DNA from: Lasiosphaeria ovina
Lineage: Eukaryota; Ascomycota; Sordariomycetes; Sordariales; Lasiosphaeriaceae
Direction of reading: 5' to 3'
Assembly (NCBI GenBank): GCA_033439765.1
Contig: JAULSN010000003.1
Coordinates: 868,001-932,000, forward strand
Length of the DNA: 64,000 nt
The first letter of the stretch is position 1; each line of letters starts with the position of its first letter. The notes beneath the pieces are model-generated. The model saw nothing but the letters and a program-made list of their open reading frames with translations. It had not been told where the DNA came from and made no database searches. The position numbers were made by a program, and so were the translations under genes. Of this stretch, positions 1 through 11,331 are shown piece after piece.

Positions 1-70
1 TGTAAAGGAAAAAAATAGTAGTCTAAACCCGCAGCTAGGGAAAAAAATTTCAACTTGAATCCGTCGCAGT

Positions 71-1468
71 TCACCCCGCCTTAACAGCTCTCGTCTGGAC
101 ACCATTCTCTGCCCAAGCAACCTTCCCCCCGGCCATCGGCACGCCCTCAATAAACTCCAGCACCGGTGTCCTAGCAATCGCCGGCGCGGCCCGACCCATA
201 AACATCTTCTGCACCCTGTGGTTCGCCAAGATGTGCAGGTCGACAAACTTGAACACAGCGTTCTTCCACGTCGCCGTCGCCGTCGCCTGTCCCGCGCCTT
301 GGCACCCCTTGACCACCTCTGCGTACCTCCCATCCTGGTATGCGGCGAGTGCCTCGGCAACCAACGCCTTGCTGGGTGCGCCCAGCCCTGCCTCAGTGCA
401 CCTACGAAGCTGGTTGACCAGAACCACAACATCCACCATGCCGTTGTTACAGCCTGCGCCCGTACTGGGCGTGAATTTGTGCGCCGCATCGCCCACCAGG
501 ACGACACGCGAATCCCAGCTCCAACGCGCCGCCACGCCCTCCTCCAGGCTGACCATTCCCGCCTGGACGCGCGCAGCGTACGCATCCCCAATCGTCAAGC
601 CCGCCGAGATAGGCAGGTTACCCCTCCGCGCGATAAAGGCCTCCTCCTCAGCCGCGCCGAACCGCAGCCGCGCTGTCGTCGGCGAGGCTAGCCGCTCGTA
701 AACTCCGATGACGGACGTCTCCTCACCAGCGAATAGTTGCACCGCTGCGCCGACCCCGTGTGTTTCCCGTGCGTCGCCTGGCGTGAGGTTAGCTGGTGTG
801 GGAAACCGGACCCACATGGCTTGGTAGGTTGTTAGGAAGGGCTGCTCAGGGTTGACATGGTCGGGTGGGGAGCCGGCTTGCAGGGCAAGGGCGCGCATTT
901 GGCGGCGGACGAGGCTGTGGGCGCCATCGGCACCGATGATGATGGATCCTGTGTGAGTAGTGCCGTCGGTGCAATGGACAGTCGTAAAGTTGGGGGCCGT
1001 GGTGATGGTGGCGACGCGCTTGTCGGGGAGCAGGCAAGATTGCACCTCTGATGGGAGGGTGGTGTAGAGGACTTGAGTGAGGTCGAGGCGCGAGATGACG
1101 CGGGGGGCGATGCCATGACTGGATTCATGTTAGTTTTGCCTATTTCCTAGCAAAAGCAAGGGGAGAGCTCACTTTTCTTTGTAATGGACGAAGAAATTCG
1201 CATCGCCGATGTCACAGCCGGTGTGGTCGGTTCTCTGGATCCGGCCAAGGGGCGAGCTGACGGTGTTGAGGGCTTCAAGTAGGCCGAGCTGGCCGAGTAG
1301 ACGGAGGCCCATGGGCAGAAGGACGAGATTGGAGCCGGCGTCGATGACAATGCTGGGACGGCTCTCGAGGAGGACAAAGTCAATTCCGGCGCGCCAGAGC
1401 GCGTGGGCCGCCGTCAAACCGACGGGGCCACCTCCGACGACGATGACCTTAAAATGGGTGGAGGTCAT
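71..1468 (-). CDS. FAD-dependent aromatic-type monooxygenase
   Basis: Two exons (1468-1173 and 1118-71) joined across a 54-bp GTGAGC...CAG intron with an ACTAAC branch point give 447 residues. Residues 8-17 hold the Rossmann motif VIVVGGGPVG. A DG motif (GADGAH) sits near 161-166 and the second FAD motif GDAAH near 308-312, followed by a Gly-rich STGAGCNNG segment. This order is that of the PHBH/PaxM-type flavin monooxygenases, which use NAD(P)H and O2 to hydroxylate or epoxidise small molecules. The substrate cannot be read from sequence. The length is normal for the family and no hydrophobic anchor is evident. No other biosynthetic gene lies next to it, so membership of a metabolite cluster is unsupported. 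Confidence 0.88.
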
Positions 1469-1916
1469 GCTGATTGGCTGATTTTGAAACGTGCTTAATT
1501 CCGATCAGTAGCAGGCGTTACAGAATGAGCTGAGGGCTTGTTGCGATAGGTAATTGGGATGTTTTTGCTTGTGTTTGTGCTTGCATTAGGAATAGTGTTC
1601 CTTCCGTGGCAGCGTGGGAAATACTTATAGTATTTTGATGCCATGGTTGCCCGTGGAAATGTTCCATGATGATGGTGTGAAATTCCTCCGCGTTGGTCTC
1701 GCGCACTCGCACTCGCATTGAGAGACTGAGAAGTGGCAATGGGATTGGTCAAAAAAAGTCCAGGAATGGGATTGGCGCGGGTCGGCCCTCAGTTGCGCCG
1801 GGTTAAAACTGGGACTTGCTCTCGCTAAACCGCTCGCTTTCGCTTACAGTGCATTCGGTATCTCCGGCGGTAGCAGGATGTCCCGAAGACTCTCTCCTAA
1901 CCTGCAGGCATACCTT

Positions 1917-2077
1917 TAGATGCCGACTCGGCATTAGTCAAACCTTTGCACTCGAAAATCCAATTTTCGATAACTTTCAACCAATTGAAGCGATCTGACT
2001 TGCAAATAATTCGCTTTTCATGGCTCGAAAACTGTGACCTCGGGAGCTAAGTTTGACCGATGCCGAGTCGGCATCTA
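1917..2077. mobile_element. MITE-like element with TA duplication
   Basis: The ends are inverted copies: GATGCCGACTCGGCAT on the left and its complement on the right, each continuing inward as a GTCAAAC-type match for roughly 28 bp in all. TA dinucleotides at 1917-1918 and 2076-2077 flank the repeats. No transposase is encoded. A short non-autonomous Tc1/mariner-type element is the simplest reading. Each end also contains a nearly palindromic TGCCGA/TCGGCA core. Confidence 0.6.
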
Positions 2078-2431
2078 AGGGATGGAACTTGGGGCGCTCT
2101 TGCGCCAGAAATGGTCGTGCGGGGGGCACTAGCCGTGGGCTGGTGCTAGAGCTTGCGAAAGTGCCAGTCACGTGGTGGGGCGGAGCACGGGTAAGTCTAA
2201 CCTTTTTACTAACTCTAATTGCCCAAGTAGTTAGTACGCCAGACTCGTATACTTAGCTTAATGAATCTTACTAGGGAAAATAATCTTTAGCGGCAGAGCC
2301 TAGCCTTCGTAATTGACAGCTTCGAACACTACAGCCTACTTACGGTTCTCTGGCTGGGCTACCATAGGTCGACTGTCACGAATCCCTGTGGAAATGCACA
2401 ATAGTGGGGCACACCCTGTTTGGTGTGGACC

Positions 2432-2515
2432 AATCAGAGGTGTCCCAGGGTCCCGAGCTCTGGAGCTCGGGACGCGGGACGGTCCCGGGCGGACGGTGTC
2501 CCGGACACGGAACTA
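2432..2515. repeat. GC-rich palindromic block, hAT-terminus-like
   Basis: Begins CAGAGGTGTCCC and contains the inverted repeat GTCCCGAGCTC/GAGCTCGGGAC separated by two bases, followed by further GGGAC/GTCCC units. The composition is unlike the flanking AT-rich DNA. It may be one end of a degraded hAT-type transposon; no partner end was found. Confidence 0.35.
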
Positions 2516-3252
2516 CGGGACAGTGGGACCATTGTTATTAGTCCAGTAGAAGTAGATAGATATATACGACAACCGTACCTACGATTCTAGATAGCTCTTG
2601 CTTGATCTCTCAAGCAAGCAATTACATTCATTGTGTGTTCATACATTTTGGACAGCATTCCAATTTGACCATGATTACCGTGCAATAGGAGCTTGCCCTT
2701 TATTCTATCTTCAATACTACCAACCTGAGCATTCTGTGGAGCCCTTGCTCCCTTATAGACAAACGACCCAAACAGTCGAGCGGTTTGTAATATAATAGCC
2801 TGTAGTGATCTACGCGGGGATAAACTGGAGTTTCTGGTATATGCGGGGTCCAGTGCGGGGTCCTAGAAATCTTCCAGAAGTACAGGCCAAAATGGGGTCG
2901 GTCTTAAGGTGGTATTCGCGTGTGACCGTGGCAAAATAGTGCAAAATGCAGAAAGCACGCTTCCAAGTGTCGCGTAGACAGGCAGGCAGTCGAAAACGAC
3001 AGGTAGGTAGTTGAAACAACAATTGAAGTCGATTAGTTAATGGAAATGTAGTCCAGTTGATGGAAAACGATAGAAGTTGAACCCGTCTACAATGCAAGAC
3101 CCATCGAATCATCGCCGTACCCCGAGTCTAGCTTCCCCTGACCCAGTAAACATTGAATGCCGCTCACGGCTGCGCTAAGCTGGCCCAGCGCTTGGCATCC
3201 GTGCAGCCGGGTCCAACAAGAACCAACACCAACACAACATCACTCTCAGATC

Positions 3253-4218
3253 TCAGAGCCCCAGTCGCGGCGCCTTCCAGACATTCCCCGAACCCGTAGC
3301 AATGTACAGCACGTCAGCGTCGCCGGGCATGCGGCCAAACACAACCGTGGTCGGACGCTCGACATTGACAAACGGCGTCGACACATTGCTCCCGGCCGCC
3401 ACCCTCTCAACGCCACCCGCCTGGATCGCCACGTACACCGACCCGTCGCGCCAGGTGGCAAACTCCTCGGGCCTGTCACCGGGCTGCAGCGGCGCAAGCA
3501 ACACGGGCGGGCCCGCGGCCGGAGCCGGCAGGCCGGTGGCGGGGTCCAACCGCATCCGCCAGAACCCGCCGCCGAACGTATTGGTGTAGTACACATACGG
3601 CGCCGCGTAGCGCACACCGTGGATCCCCGCCAGCCCGCCACTGCGGCCCATGCTGGCGTCGGCACTCACGACGCTGTACCGCCCCGTCAGGACGTCCAGC
3701 CGGTACAGCAGGCCCTGGCCGCCGTCGGCGATCAAGATGCTGCGCGCGTCATACCGCGCCGCGCCGAGGAAGAACTGCGACGCCGCGACCTGGCGCACGA
3801 ACTTTGCGACTGGCTTGTCGCGCCCGCCGAAGTCAAACGTCCACACGCCCCACGAGCCGTTGCCGAGCGTGAACGCCGTCGTCGAGAAGTTGCCCGACAG
3901 CACCGCGAACAGGTCCGGCGCCACCTCGGCCAGCCCCGTGAACCCGGCGAACGGCGCGACGCCGCGCGGGAGGGATTCAGCAGACGTGAAGTTGGCGAGG
4001 AGCGTCGCGCGCCCTGAGGTCGGGTCGAGGCTCCATAGCTCCGGCACGTTCGTGTACGGCAGCAGCAGAGCCCCGGTGTGCCGCGCGCGGATGCACTCGA
4101 TCCAGCCCCCGCGGCCGAAGATCTGCGTCGCGTTGGGGGTCGTCGTGTCGGCCGCGGCGAGAAGACATGCTGTGAGAGTGAGGGTGGCCAGGGAGGTCAA
4201 GAGGTGTACTAGGTGCAT
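3253..4218 (-). CDS. secreted SMP-30/gluconolactonase-like propeller protein
   Basis: A single exon of 321 residues. The N-terminus (MHLVHLLTSLATLTLTACLLAAA) is a clear signal peptide of about 23 residues, so the product is probably secreted. The mature part is a six-bladed beta-propeller-like sequence with repeated W-(T/S)-(F/L)-D-P, DGGQGLLYRLD, and GVRYAAPYVYYTN motifs, as in fungal SMP-30/gluconolaconase-like proteins. Several N-glycosylation sequons (NAT, NFT, NFS, NGS, NVS) support passage through the secretory pathway. The metal ligands of true SMP-30 lactonases cannot be assigned confidently, so activity is not asserted. A TATA-like element lies about 105 bp upstream. Confidence 0.8.
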   Translation of the reverse strand: MHLVHLLTSLATLTLTACLLAAADTTTPNATQIFGRGGWIECIRARHTGALLLPYTNVPELWSLDPTSGRATLLANFTSAESLPRGVAPFAGFTGLAEVAPDLFAVLSGNFSTTAFTLGNGSWGVWTFDFGGRDKPVAKFVRQVAASQFFLGAARYDARSILIADGGQGLLYRLDVLTGRYSVVSADASMGRSGGLAGIHGVRYAAPYVYYTNTFGGGFWRMRLDPATGLPAPAAGPPVLLAPLQPGDRPEEFATWRDGSVYVAIQAGGVERVAAGSNVSTPFVNVERPTTVVFGRMPGDADVLYIATGSGNVWKAPRLGL

Positions 4219-5485
4219 CGCGGTGGTGTGGCTTGCTAATCAAGGGGTGGGATAATGAGATAATAATCAAAGAGTCAAGACGCCCCCTTCCCAAGTCTAG
4301 CAGCCTGGAATTTCTTCCTTCTATATATGGTAGAGCAGGCAATCCCGAAGCAAACACACAGTCAGACTGGCATCATGGCATCACTCTGGCGGGGCGACCA
4401 GTGTAGCCAACCGCAACCGCGACGTGCTGGCTTGTGCGTCAAGACTTCGGTAACGGCATTCTCGCACGAGCAAGTCCGAGCCCCGAGAGAGGGTGAGATG
4501 AAGGGAACCCAGGTTCGCGTAGGGTTACACGGGAGTTACCACACAGGCTACCCAATCGTTGCTCGGGGTGATGCTTAGGCACGTAGTCGCCGTGGGCTGT
4601 CAGGTCGGGTGCGCGAGTCCCGCGGGAGCGCGTGGTGTAACCCTGAGCGGCTGCTACTTATCGAGCGTGGTTGTGGTTGCACGGCTCGCGTTGCACACTG
4701 CAGCGTCTGATTGGTGTTACTACCAGACTTGGTGATGGTGTTACATTTACATGTGCGCGAGCGGGTTATTGGCTGCGTGAGTGCTCTGAGTAAGGGAGTT
4801 TGGGTGCAGGTGAGGCAAAGGTCTCCTCCTTTGTTCCTACACTACGTCTTAGTAAGTGCTTAACTGGTCCTTGGCAATGCCGTCAGGTTATGATGCCATC
4901 TCAATACTGGTAGGTATATGCCTAGTCTGTGTAGTCCGAAATTAATTAACTGGCCAAGAGTAATCTCTGCAGAAAATACGGTGCCCGATTCTTTTCAACA
5001 GTTCAACAATGCAGTTCAGACAAGTGCCCGCCTGCCTTTGTCACGACCCAAAGTGCCCTCCCCCTTTGTTGTCCAATATAGTCTCAATTATCACCGCATC
5101 AAGACCTTTATGCAGGGCCATAGCCTCAAACAAAATGACTTGCCAGTAATATACCATCCCAACATGCCCGTGCCACGTCATCATTGCCATCGTACTATCA
5201 TATCATATCATCATGAGCGAGTCTCCTGAGACTGTTAAAGCATCCCCAGATACCATCATACCCATTCCACGCGCTAAGTTGATATCATATACCCCTATAC
5301 CAAACCAAAACATAAACACCCTGTCCATACCCATAACGCGCCTATCTATGCGCTATGCTCCATCCGTATCCCAAGTCATTCCCAATCCAAATTCCAAACG
5401 AAACAATCATTTCCAATTCATAAATAATTACCATCCACCCTGACTCGCCCCCGTTGTGGCGATGGCGATGTTCACTAGCCACCAA
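4219..5485. other. intergenic, no gene seen
   Basis: AT-rich between 4680 and 5450, with no ORF showing coding character. It holds the promoter of the secreted propeller gene at its left end; nothing else was recognised. Confidence 0.55.
4323..4328 (-). promoter_or_regulatory. TATA-like box
   Basis: TATATA on the minus strand about 105 bp upstream of the propeller-gene ATG, in otherwise mixed sequence. Confidence 0.35.
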
Positions 5486-8088
5486 TTACTCGCCATCGAG
5501 GTCCAGGGGATCCTCGCTTGGCTGCCGCACTGGCCCGGCGGGTAGATCCATTAGGTTGTTAACCGAGGCGATCGGATCGTCGTCCTCTTTCCAGACATCA
5601 TCTGGCCAGGCCTCGTTGCCGTCCTCGTGCTCCGGCCAGTCGTCCTCGCCGCCCGAGTACGCCAGATTGTAGTCGGCGGCCGGGTCGGGCTCCTCTTCTT
5701 CCTCGGTAGGATCCTCGTGATCCTGGGCTGCGGCTAGCTCTTTCGAGCCCTCGGCCGGATCGGCATCGCCGCCGCCATCATCGCCGCCGCAATCATCGCC
5801 GCCGCCATCACCGTCGCTATCGTCGTCTCTGAACCGCCACTTCATGGGACAGTCGTCATCGTGGTCTGGGTGATCCTCGTCCATTATGCCGTCGCAGTAC
5901 CAGTTGCCCGTAACTAAAATAGCGACCTCGATGCCCACAGCCTTGTAGGCGTCGACCAGCGTGTCGAGGGGCTTCTTGACGGCGTGAAACACGCCCCGCG
6001 GCACCTCGGGCATCTGGAAATACCGCGGGCGGCAGTCTCTGTCCTGGGGCGCGACGTCCGGGTAGCAGAACTCGCGCCACCACGCGTCGTCGCGCGGCGA
6101 GCCCCAGTCCTCGAACCGGAGCACCATCTTCTTCAGCCCCGGCACCTGGCGCCGCATGTACGGCGCCAGCGCCACGAGCAGCAGCCCGATGGTGCAGTGC
6201 ACGGGGCCCATCTCGGGCGGGATCTCGAGCAGCGCGTGGTGGCCCGCTCGTCGCCGCGCCTCGATGCGCGCGTGCGCCGTGGCGGGCGCCGCCATCCAGC
6301 CGACCAGCGTCAGCTGCTCGAGCGACGTGGGCAGCAGGTCGCCGTACGACTGCAGCAGCATGGGTAGCGGGTCGCGGTCGGTGGGCTGGCCGGTGCTGAG
6401 CCCGGGGGCGCCGGGGTCCGCGGACCAGTTGGTGGGCGGCCCGCCGGGGGTCCCGCCGTGGTAGCGCGCGTAGTCGCGCCACACGGCCCCGAAGTGGCGG
6501 AACAGCCCCAGGAACCGGTCGATGCTCAGCGTCGCCTCGCGCAGGTTCGGGCACTCCAGGCTGGGCGTCTGCAGCTCGGAGCCGTACAGCACGAAGCTGG
6601 AGTCCAGGCTGAGGCGGACGTTCTCGTGGTAGCCCTCGAGCGTGTCGCTGTAGGCGGTCGGCACGAAGAGGTCGTTGGAGCGCACCGCGCCCAGGGCATC
6701 CATCAGGTCCTTTGGCGAGTACTGCAGGTACCCCTGCCGGGCGATCATGTTAAGCTCGAGCAGGTCATCGCCGATCATTCTATGCCACGGCAGATCGCCG
6801 GGCCTGACGGGCAGGTCCAAGAGATCTACAGTCCACCGCTTGGCCTTGATGATGGGGCGCCCGCGCCCGCGGGAGCGCTGCTTCTCGATCAGCATGAGCA
6901 GCTTGGTGAGGTCGCGCTGGGCGTCGGCCGCGAGGTGCTTGGTGGCCAGGTGCTTGGGCATGGACCCGATGCGCGCCAGCCCGTCGAGGTGCTCGGTCAG
7001 GGGCGCAAACGACGGGAGCCGCTTCAGCTCATCGAGGAAGGTCCCCATGTCGACGTGCTCGATGGCGTTGAGCCGCAGGATGTTATCTGGCATGCGCAGG
7101 ATGCGGGAGAAGACCGTGTTTGGCATGGCCGCGCCCCAGTCGGTGAGCAGGTGGGTGAATCTGGTCTCCTCTATGTGGGAGATCTGGTCAAAGGTGACGA
7201 CGCTGCCGCCGCGCGGGAAGAAGCCGTACTCGATGTTAACCTTGGTGAGCGCTGCGGGCGGGAAGTGCGGCGCCAGCTCCGACGTGGGTACTTCGTCGTA
7301 GCCGACGAACCACATCCACCAGTCTTTCGAGTACTTGTCGAATGGGTGGCCAAAGCGCAGGGACAGCGTCTCGACTCGGTCATGGCCAAGACTCCCATGA
7401 GCGTGACGCGCATCAGGTTCTTCACGGTCAGGAGCTTCCTCTGCCCCAGAAACCACTCGGCTACCTCAGCATGCTTGACGGTTATGTTTGACGCCTCCAG
7501 GTTGCGGAAGCTCGCGGCTATAACCCTCACCCAGCTTTCGAACTTGAACGGGTATTCGCTTTTGTCGTCCGAAACGTCGGCCTGGAAACTGCGGATGTAC
7601 TTGACGAGCTCCGGCTTAGAAGCTAGGAGCACTAGCAGGCGCCCGAGGGTGGCAAAGTCGTTGCTGATAAAGATGTTCTGCATGAGGAGCGGGCGGGCCA
7701 TTTGGTCAAAGTGTTTGTTAACCCGGCACAGGCACCTGAGATCCTCCCGGCCTTCGAAGAAGTCTTGCCACTCGCCCGCAGTGGAGCGGCTGCTCTGGTC
7801 CATGTCCCGATATCCGGGGTCGCTGTGGACGGGCTCCGGGGCTAGGTACTCGAAGACCTGCATCCATATCCTGGGTTGTAGTCCCCCTATGCGTTCCATG
7901 GGCAGGGACGCCAGACCAGCTGGCAATAACGCCAATGGTTCCATTGTTGACGGTAATCCAAGTGTCGTGGTCGTGAGAGGGTGGTCGAGAGCGGTAGGTG
8001 GTGTTGAGGGGCGGCTTGTAGTGTTGGTTGGTACCAGGCCGGTTGCTATCTTGCAGGCGATAGGAAGTGTAGTAGGTTCGGAATCCAT
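5486..8088 (-). CDS. F-box-type protein interrupted by a frame change
   Basis: Two long overlapping frames form one protein of roughly 860 residues. The first (from ATG 8088) starts with a low-complexity leader, then an F-box-like segment (LPMERIGGLQPRIWMQVFEYL ... LRCLCRVNKHFDQMARPLLMQNI). It loses sense near 7381, where the sequence resumes as DRVETLSLRFGHPFDKYSKDWWMWF in another frame and runs to the stop at 5486. The C-terminus is a long Asp/Glu/Gly-rich acidic tail. F-box proteins select substrates for SCF ubiquitin ligases; the rest resembles fungal F-box/LRR-like proteins. A one-base indel (mutation or sequence error) fits best. A 56-bp GTGAAG...TCGAG intron would also restore the frame but removes well-formed coding sequence. 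Confidence 0.7.
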
Positions 8089-8145
8089 ATTTATATCGTG
8101 AAGAGTCAGGCGCGAGAGGCTTTGCTGCTGGGGAGGAAGCCTGAT

Positions 8146-8151
8146 TATATA
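8146..8151 (-). promoter_or_regulatory. TATA-like box
   Basis: TATATA about 60 bp upstream of the F-box gene ATG on the minus strand. Confidence 0.3.
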
Positions 8152-9378
8152 TCAGTCCTAGCTGGACAGAAGGTTACGGCACGAAAACAAAGTTTTCGGT
8201 TTCAAAAAGCCGTCAAATTTGGCAACATAGTTTCATCAACCTCTAAAAACAGCCGTGGGGTATTATTGACTTTGAGAGTGGGTCATGTGGGACGTTGCGG
8301 GACCCCGTGGGCCATCACATCGGAGAGAGGCACTAAATACATTTTTCGTGGCAGCGACGTCTATTGATCGAGGAACCGACAACAGGTGCTGACACATCCT
8401 GGACATAGGACTTATAGGAGAATGCGGCCAATATCGGTTGACTGCATACAAACATGTAGCGAACTTGCTCAAGAACAAACCGATTTCCACAACTTGATGA
8501 CTTGTTTCATTTTCTGCAATATGCAACGCCAAACACGTGCATGCAACAACTCACGATAAGACCAACCACAGCAGTCACCAACTACGCCAAGGTTCAACGG
8601 CTCGGGACTCAACGGCAGAAAACAAGGCCAACCCGTCCAACGGTCGACAAAGACCCTTGTTGCAAACGTAGGTAGCTAATTGACAACAAATTCAATTGGC
8701 AGTGAACAACAATACCACAATCCAAGAAAAATCCAGCTTCCTTTACGTGGAACATGACATGTGCACTTGCTATAGTCCTGCCGTCCTCGAATGGTTCCTT
8801 TCTGGCCAGAATGCATGCATTGAGCTTTGTGCCAAATGTGCCCGACCTTTACAGAGTCTTGTGCAAACATCTCGTATCGGCACGGCGCCAGAAAGGAAGA
8901 GGCACGGCTGCACGTATTTCCGGCGGCCACAAGCAAATGAGAGGTCGCCGTGTGACTAGTTCTGCGCGTGACAAGGCCCAAGCAGAATCAGGCCAGGATC
9001 AGCACACAAATCCCGAAAGCGGGCTGGTATATTCCGCAGACACTGGGCGAATCCCGATAACGTTAATCCCTTGCGCGGCCAAGCGAGAGGGCTGAGAAGC
9101 CCCTGCCGGGCTAGTCCGCGTCGGGACAAGCGCTGCAGCGCAATGCAACCCGCGGACTGGGGTTATTGGGGAGGACCCTGGACAATCCGAGCAACCACCG
9201 CGCCAAGACCCATGCCCACACCGGCCCTCATCTCCACACGTCAGTCCTCTGCTGCACGCCCTTGGCGCTGGCCGTTTGGGGAACAGACCAAACAGAGCTG
9301 AGAGGCACCACGAATCCGCATGCGGGAGGGTGTGCCGTGCTGGGTGCTGCTCTGGTGCGGTGCTTGCTGCCTTTGTGA

Positions 9379-9385
9379 TATAAAT
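9379..9385 (+). promoter_or_regulatory. TATA box of PLAC8 gene
   Basis: TATAAAT about 190 bp before the PLAC8 ATG, followed by a CT-rich leader (CTTCTCTCGCCCGCTCGTCTC) typical of well-expressed fungal genes. Confidence 0.45.
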
Positions 9386-9570
9386 GCATGTTTTCCGCAC
9401 TTCCCGGCCCTCCTTCTCTCGCCCGCTCGTCTCGTCTGTTCTTTGCTTGAGTTGAGTCCATCGCCGCCGTCGCTTCTTGTCCTTCTTTTTATTAACCCTA
9501 ATTTTTGTCGCAATCCACCCACAACTTGCTTAGCTCGTCCCTTTTTGTGATACTCCATTCCAACAACACA

Positions 9571-10226
9571 ATGGCCGCCGCACCCGCAAAGCCCAGCCCC
9601 ATCAACGACCACGACGTCGAAGACTGGAAGGCTCGCTTCAACGACGTGCTCGCGCGCCCCAGCGAGCACATCAACTCGAAATCGCCCCCCACCGCCGCAC
9701 CATGGCACAACTCTTTCTTCGCGTGCCTCACGCCCATCGACACGTGCCTGCTGACGTACTGCCTGCCCTGCGTCACCTTCGGCCGCACCCACCACCGCCT
9801 GCGCAAGGACGGCAGCCTCGAGGGCTATGAGCCCATCAACACCTCGGTGCGTACATCAACAGAGCACAGACAAAGCCATCCCCGTGTTTTATCACTGCTG
9901 CGTACCTAGCTAACCAACCCTCTTGCAACAAACAGTGCCTCCTGTTCTGCGGCGCCGGCTGCTTCGGCGCGCACTGGATCCCCATGGCCATGCAACGCGC
10001 CGACATCCGCGCCAAGTACAACCTGCAGGGCAACTGCCTGACCGACATCGCGACGGCCTGCTGCTGCGCGCTGTGCGACCTCGTCCAGGTCGACAAGGAG
10101 GCCGCCTTCCGCGCCTCCGAGGTCCCCGCCGGGCCCCAGGGCGTCCAGCAGCAGTACGTCGCCCCGGCCGCCGGCATGGAATACCCCGCGCCCGCCGCGC
10201 CCGCGCCCGCCGAGGTCAAGAACTAG
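9571..10226 (+). CDS. PLAC8-family cysteine-rich protein
   Basis: Exons 9571-9846 and 9936-10226 join in frame across an 89-bp GTGCGT...CAG intron and give 188 residues. The Cys-rich core (WHNSFFACLTPIDTCLLTYCLPCVTFGR ... CLLFCGAGCFGAHWIPMAMQRADIRAKYNLQGNCLTDIATACCCALCDLVQ) has the CLPC...FGR signature and the R-x-x-I-R-x-K-Y/G-N-x-x-G-x-C-x-x-D spacing of PLAC8 (DUF614). Family members are small membrane-associated proteins linked to cell size and metal handling. The tail is Ala/Pro-rich. The ATG at 9571 has an A at -3 (CACAATGG), and an in-frame upstream codon is not an ATG. Confidence 0.9.
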
Positions 10227-10823
10227 AGCGGCGTCCACTCAAAGTCATCGTGCACTTGGATAAAGCGAGCCGGGATGCGATGGGATGGGTATAATGATCG
10301 GATGGAATCTCGGGCTTGGAGAGCCAGCCGCATGTTGCATCGTGTTTTTTGTGCTGTTTGAAGTGTAATACCCGCGAATCTTGTCAAGTTCTCAATGATA
10401 CCTCGTGCTATTTTCTCTGGAGTTTCTGGGCCATATGCAATTCCAAATAGAAAACGGCAGCAGTGCAAAATCCATGCCACTAAAACTTTTGCCACCACAA
10501 GAAACGGTTATCTCTTCGCTTTCGTTTCCTGCGCATCTCAAGCATTTTCCTGGCAGTGTGCATGTGTTCATGCGTCTGGGTGTGCTGCGCGTCGCGTTTT
10601 GCTGCGGTGGGGGATTAGCGGCCTGGCAGACTCTGTGCCGGCCGGCCTGCTTCCCTAAAAATGACCCCTGCCCAATGTGGAATCCACTGCGATGCCACAC
10701 TCCGCCCAGGGGGCCGGTCAGCGTCAGCACAGGGATAAGGATCGCCGTGTTCCGCTCGCTTCGACCCGAACTCATTTTGACATTTTCATTCAGCCCCGAG
10801 TGGTTACATAATTAGTGTCTGTT

Positions 10824-11331
10824 TGTTATCAGTTGTCAAGCGAAACTGGACATGTTTCCCGACGGCCGCTAAGGTAATTACCTAGCAGGATATGCAGGTT
10901 GTCAAGCGAAACCGGACATGTTTCCCAACGCCGCTAACAAGTTCCAGGTAATTATCTGGCGGTGATAAGCAGGTTCCCCCAATTTCCCTTATATTCTAAG
11001 GAGTTGTAATTGATATGAAGACGAATTGCGAAAATAGAGAACATTTACTATCAAAAACCATAGTTTCGTAGCAATTAAATCTCTGCACCTCGTGCCCGAC
11101 CGTCCTCGTATTCCCTACCCTATCAGTTTGCATTAAGGATGTAGTTAGATATAATTAGTCTAGTCGACTTCAACCTCGAAGTCTACACATCACATTAGTC
11201 ATGACATCATCTAGTTCTACGCCGTTGACAACCCTATCGTGTACAACATAATATCGACTTCCACTATATAAGTATAGAAGCGGTAGCACGTACTCCAAAT
11301 AAATAAAGCGTAGTATTACTCATATCTAACA
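10824..11331 (+). mobile_element. possible solo LTR
   Basis: Starts TGTTATCAG and ends ATCTAACA (TG...CA with TGTT/AACA ends). It carries TATATAAG near 11265 and AATAAATAAA near 11300, the order expected of an LTR promoter and polyadenylation site, and is followed by a purine-rich GGAGGAGGAT. No clear target-site duplication and no second LTR were found, so the assignment is tentative. Confidence 0.3.
10832..10972 (+). repeat. tandem duplication of a 66-75-bp unit
   Basis: GTTGTCAAGCGAAAC(T/C)GGACATG... occurs at 10832 and again at 10898. The second unit has a short insertion (ACAAGTTCCA) and both end in a GGTAATTA...GCAG segment. Confidence 0.8.

Larger units (their letters stand above)
1469..3252. 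other. intergenic, holds two repeat signatures
   Basis: No convincing coding exon on either strand. It contains the promoter side of the monooxygenase, a 161-bp TIR element (1917-2077) and a GC-rich palindromic stretch (2432-2515). Confidence 0.6.
8089..9570. other. intergenic, divergent promoters
   Basis: Lies between the F-box gene (-) and the PLAC8 gene (+). No supported coding exon. The right 200 bp is pyrimidine-rich, with a TATA box that probably serves the PLAC8 gene. Confidence 0.55.

Noticed and set aside
6458..8101. 547-codon open frame on the plus strand
   Set aside because: It is antisense to the F-box gene; the minus-strand translation has F-box order and an acidic tail, while this frame has only GC-biased, Arg/Val-rich filler.
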